NCBI GenBank assembly: GCA_004554085.1
Contig: SFNY01000021.1
Location: 3,074-67,073, forward strand
Direction: 5' to 3'
DNA length: 64,000 nucleotides
Source of the DNA: Clostridiales bacterium
Lineage (GTDB): Bacteria > Bacillota > Clostridia > Christensenellales > Aristaeellaceae
The notes beneath the pieces are model-generated. The model had not been told where the DNA came from, searched no databases, and saw only the letters and a list, made by a program, of their open reading frames with translations. How positions within the stretch are numbered: position 1 is the first letter of the stretch; every line of letters begins with the position of its first letter. Of the stretch, positions 63,299 to 64,000 are shown piece by piece. The position numbers and the translations under genes were made by a program.

Positions 63299-63541
63299 CC
63301 CCAAGGCGTAGTTTCTGCGCCGCGACCTGGGGTGCGACGCGCACGACCCGCCTGTGCGAAGGCGCATGCTGCGGCAGAAGATCATCCGCCGCAGCGCGAC
63401 TCGCCGGACTGGACGTGGGCTGAGCAGTCGGTCCGAACGTATCCGGTATATCCCACGGTGACTCTACGGAAGCCGGCAGGCGCAAGATGCTCTGCCGGAG
63501 GAATTCTCAGGACAAAGAAAATGTAGAGAGGAAGGAAAACA
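63299..63541 (+). other. Intergenic spacer between adhesin and pilin genes
   Basis: No gene seen. It contains two stem-loops: GCTGCGGC (63368-63375) with GCCGCAGC (63388-63395), and CCGGCAG (63473-63479) with CTGCCGG (63492-63498). No T-tract or clear promoter, so they may be RNA-processing or mRNA-stability elements favouring the pilin message. Confidence 0.5.
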
Positions 63542-64000
63542 ATGAAGAAGATTTTTGCAATCATGCTCGCACTGGTTCTGGTGCTGGCAATGGGCGCGTC
63601 GGCAATGGCTGCGACGATCACGATCACCAATGCGGTTGAAGGCCAGACTTATACGGCATACAAGATTTTTAACGTAACGCACTCGGGTTCTGCGTATTCC
63701 TATAGCGTAGTATCGGAGTGGGCAACTGCAGTTAGAGCTTATGATCTAACAGATGATAGTATGACGGTGGATGACGCTGGCAACGTTATTTTTACCGATG
63801 CGGAAAACTGGACCGGTGGTGCGGCCTTCGCAGCTTATATGATTGCACATATGCCATCTGGATTGACTGGTACGAGTGCAGATGCTGCAGATGGTACTGC
63901 GGTGATCAGTGGTCTGGACGCTGGTTTCTATCTGGTTGATTCCTCTCTGGGCGCGCTGTGCATGCTCGTGTCTGCTGCTGATGAGGGAACAATTCATGAG
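63542..64000 (+). CDS. Shaft-type (FctA/SpaA-like) pilin, 3' end outside window
   Basis: 153 codons to the window edge with no stop. Signal peptide MKKIFAIMLALVLVLAMGASAMA, then TITNAVEGQTYTAYKIFNV, the Lys-containing strand typical of isopeptide-forming pilins, and SGLDAGFYLVDSS. GGAAGGAAAAC precedes ATG 63542. Expected to be polymerised by a sortase encoded downstream. Confidence 0.85.
   Translation, partial: MKKIFAIMLALVLVLAMGASAMAATITITNAVEGQTYTAYKIFNVTHSGSAYSYSVVSEWATAVRAYDLTDDSMTVDDAGNVIFTDAENWTGGAAFAAYMIAHMPSGLTGTSADAADGTAVISGLDAGFYLVDSSLGALCMLVSAADEGTIHE

Noticed and set aside
63299..63541. c-di-GMP riboswitch before the pilin
   Set aside because: No GEMM core sequence could be found; only simple stem-loops.

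Overview
The window comes from a high-GC, spore-forming member of the Clostridia, most likely a gut-type bacterium. The evidence is SpoVT, the spoIIAA-spoIIAB-sigF operon behind a SigH-type promoter, a CtsR box and a CIRCE element, the ctsR-mcsA-mcsB-clpC operon, and a sortase-type (LPQTG) surface locus. Genes are tightly packed with frequent 4-11 bp overlaps, and strong AGGAGG-type ribosome sites decide most starts. The window gives no reliable genus name.

Layout. 1-1338 is the 3' end of a repeat-rich extracellular protein. 1510-3739 (minus) holds a TtcA-type tRNA thiolase and a MATE exporter. 3983-8689 is spoVT, mazG, HU, an S4 RNA-binding gene, an ispD-ispF fusion and an MTA/SAH nucleosidase. 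8738-13394 is the CtsR-controlled proteostasis operon. 13538-15844 (minus) is a class A PBP. 15970-17521 is the spoIIA operon, followed by an internally deleted IS1182-like element. 18658-20574 (minus) is htpG under CIRCE control, divergent from an XRE regulator fused to helical repeats. 22553-26893 is DUF2232, rplI, dnaB, a CBS protein and a small alarmone synthetase. 26940-29877 (minus) is murI and rnr. 30480-33641 is iron handling: a frameshifted feoA-feoB fusion, its Cys-rich partner and a BFD-like [2Fe-2S] protein.

33768-43967 is the most interesting metabolic block. Minus-strand genes encode a trimeric-type purine nucleoside phosphorylase, an MTA/SAH-type nucleoside deaminase, an MtnA-family sugar-phosphate isomerase, a methionine gamma-lyase-like enzyme and a class II aldolase. 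They diverge from a four-gene nucleoside ABC importer. Together they could import and deaminate 5'-methylthioadenosine or 5'-deoxyadenosine, phosphorolyse it, isomerise the sugar phosphate and cleave it to DHAP plus an aldehyde. 44418-50412 is a complete opp-type peptide importer. 50624-52967 is a xylulokinase-type kinase and an alpha/beta hydrolase.

53034-53290 carries a strong promoter driving a non-coding segment closed by a 13-bp terminal stem, a good candidate for a structured RNA of about 220 nt. 53803 to the end is a lower-GC pilus/adhesin operon: a coiled-coil protein, a type I signal peptidase, a 2816-residue LPQTG protein with a CHAP domain, and the start of a shaft-type pilin. A sortase would be expected beyond the right edge.

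Decay is visible in three places. The sigF reading frame has no in-frame ATG, the feoA-feoB fusion is broken by an apparent 13-nt deletion, and there are IS1182 remnants near 17.6 and 33.2 kb.
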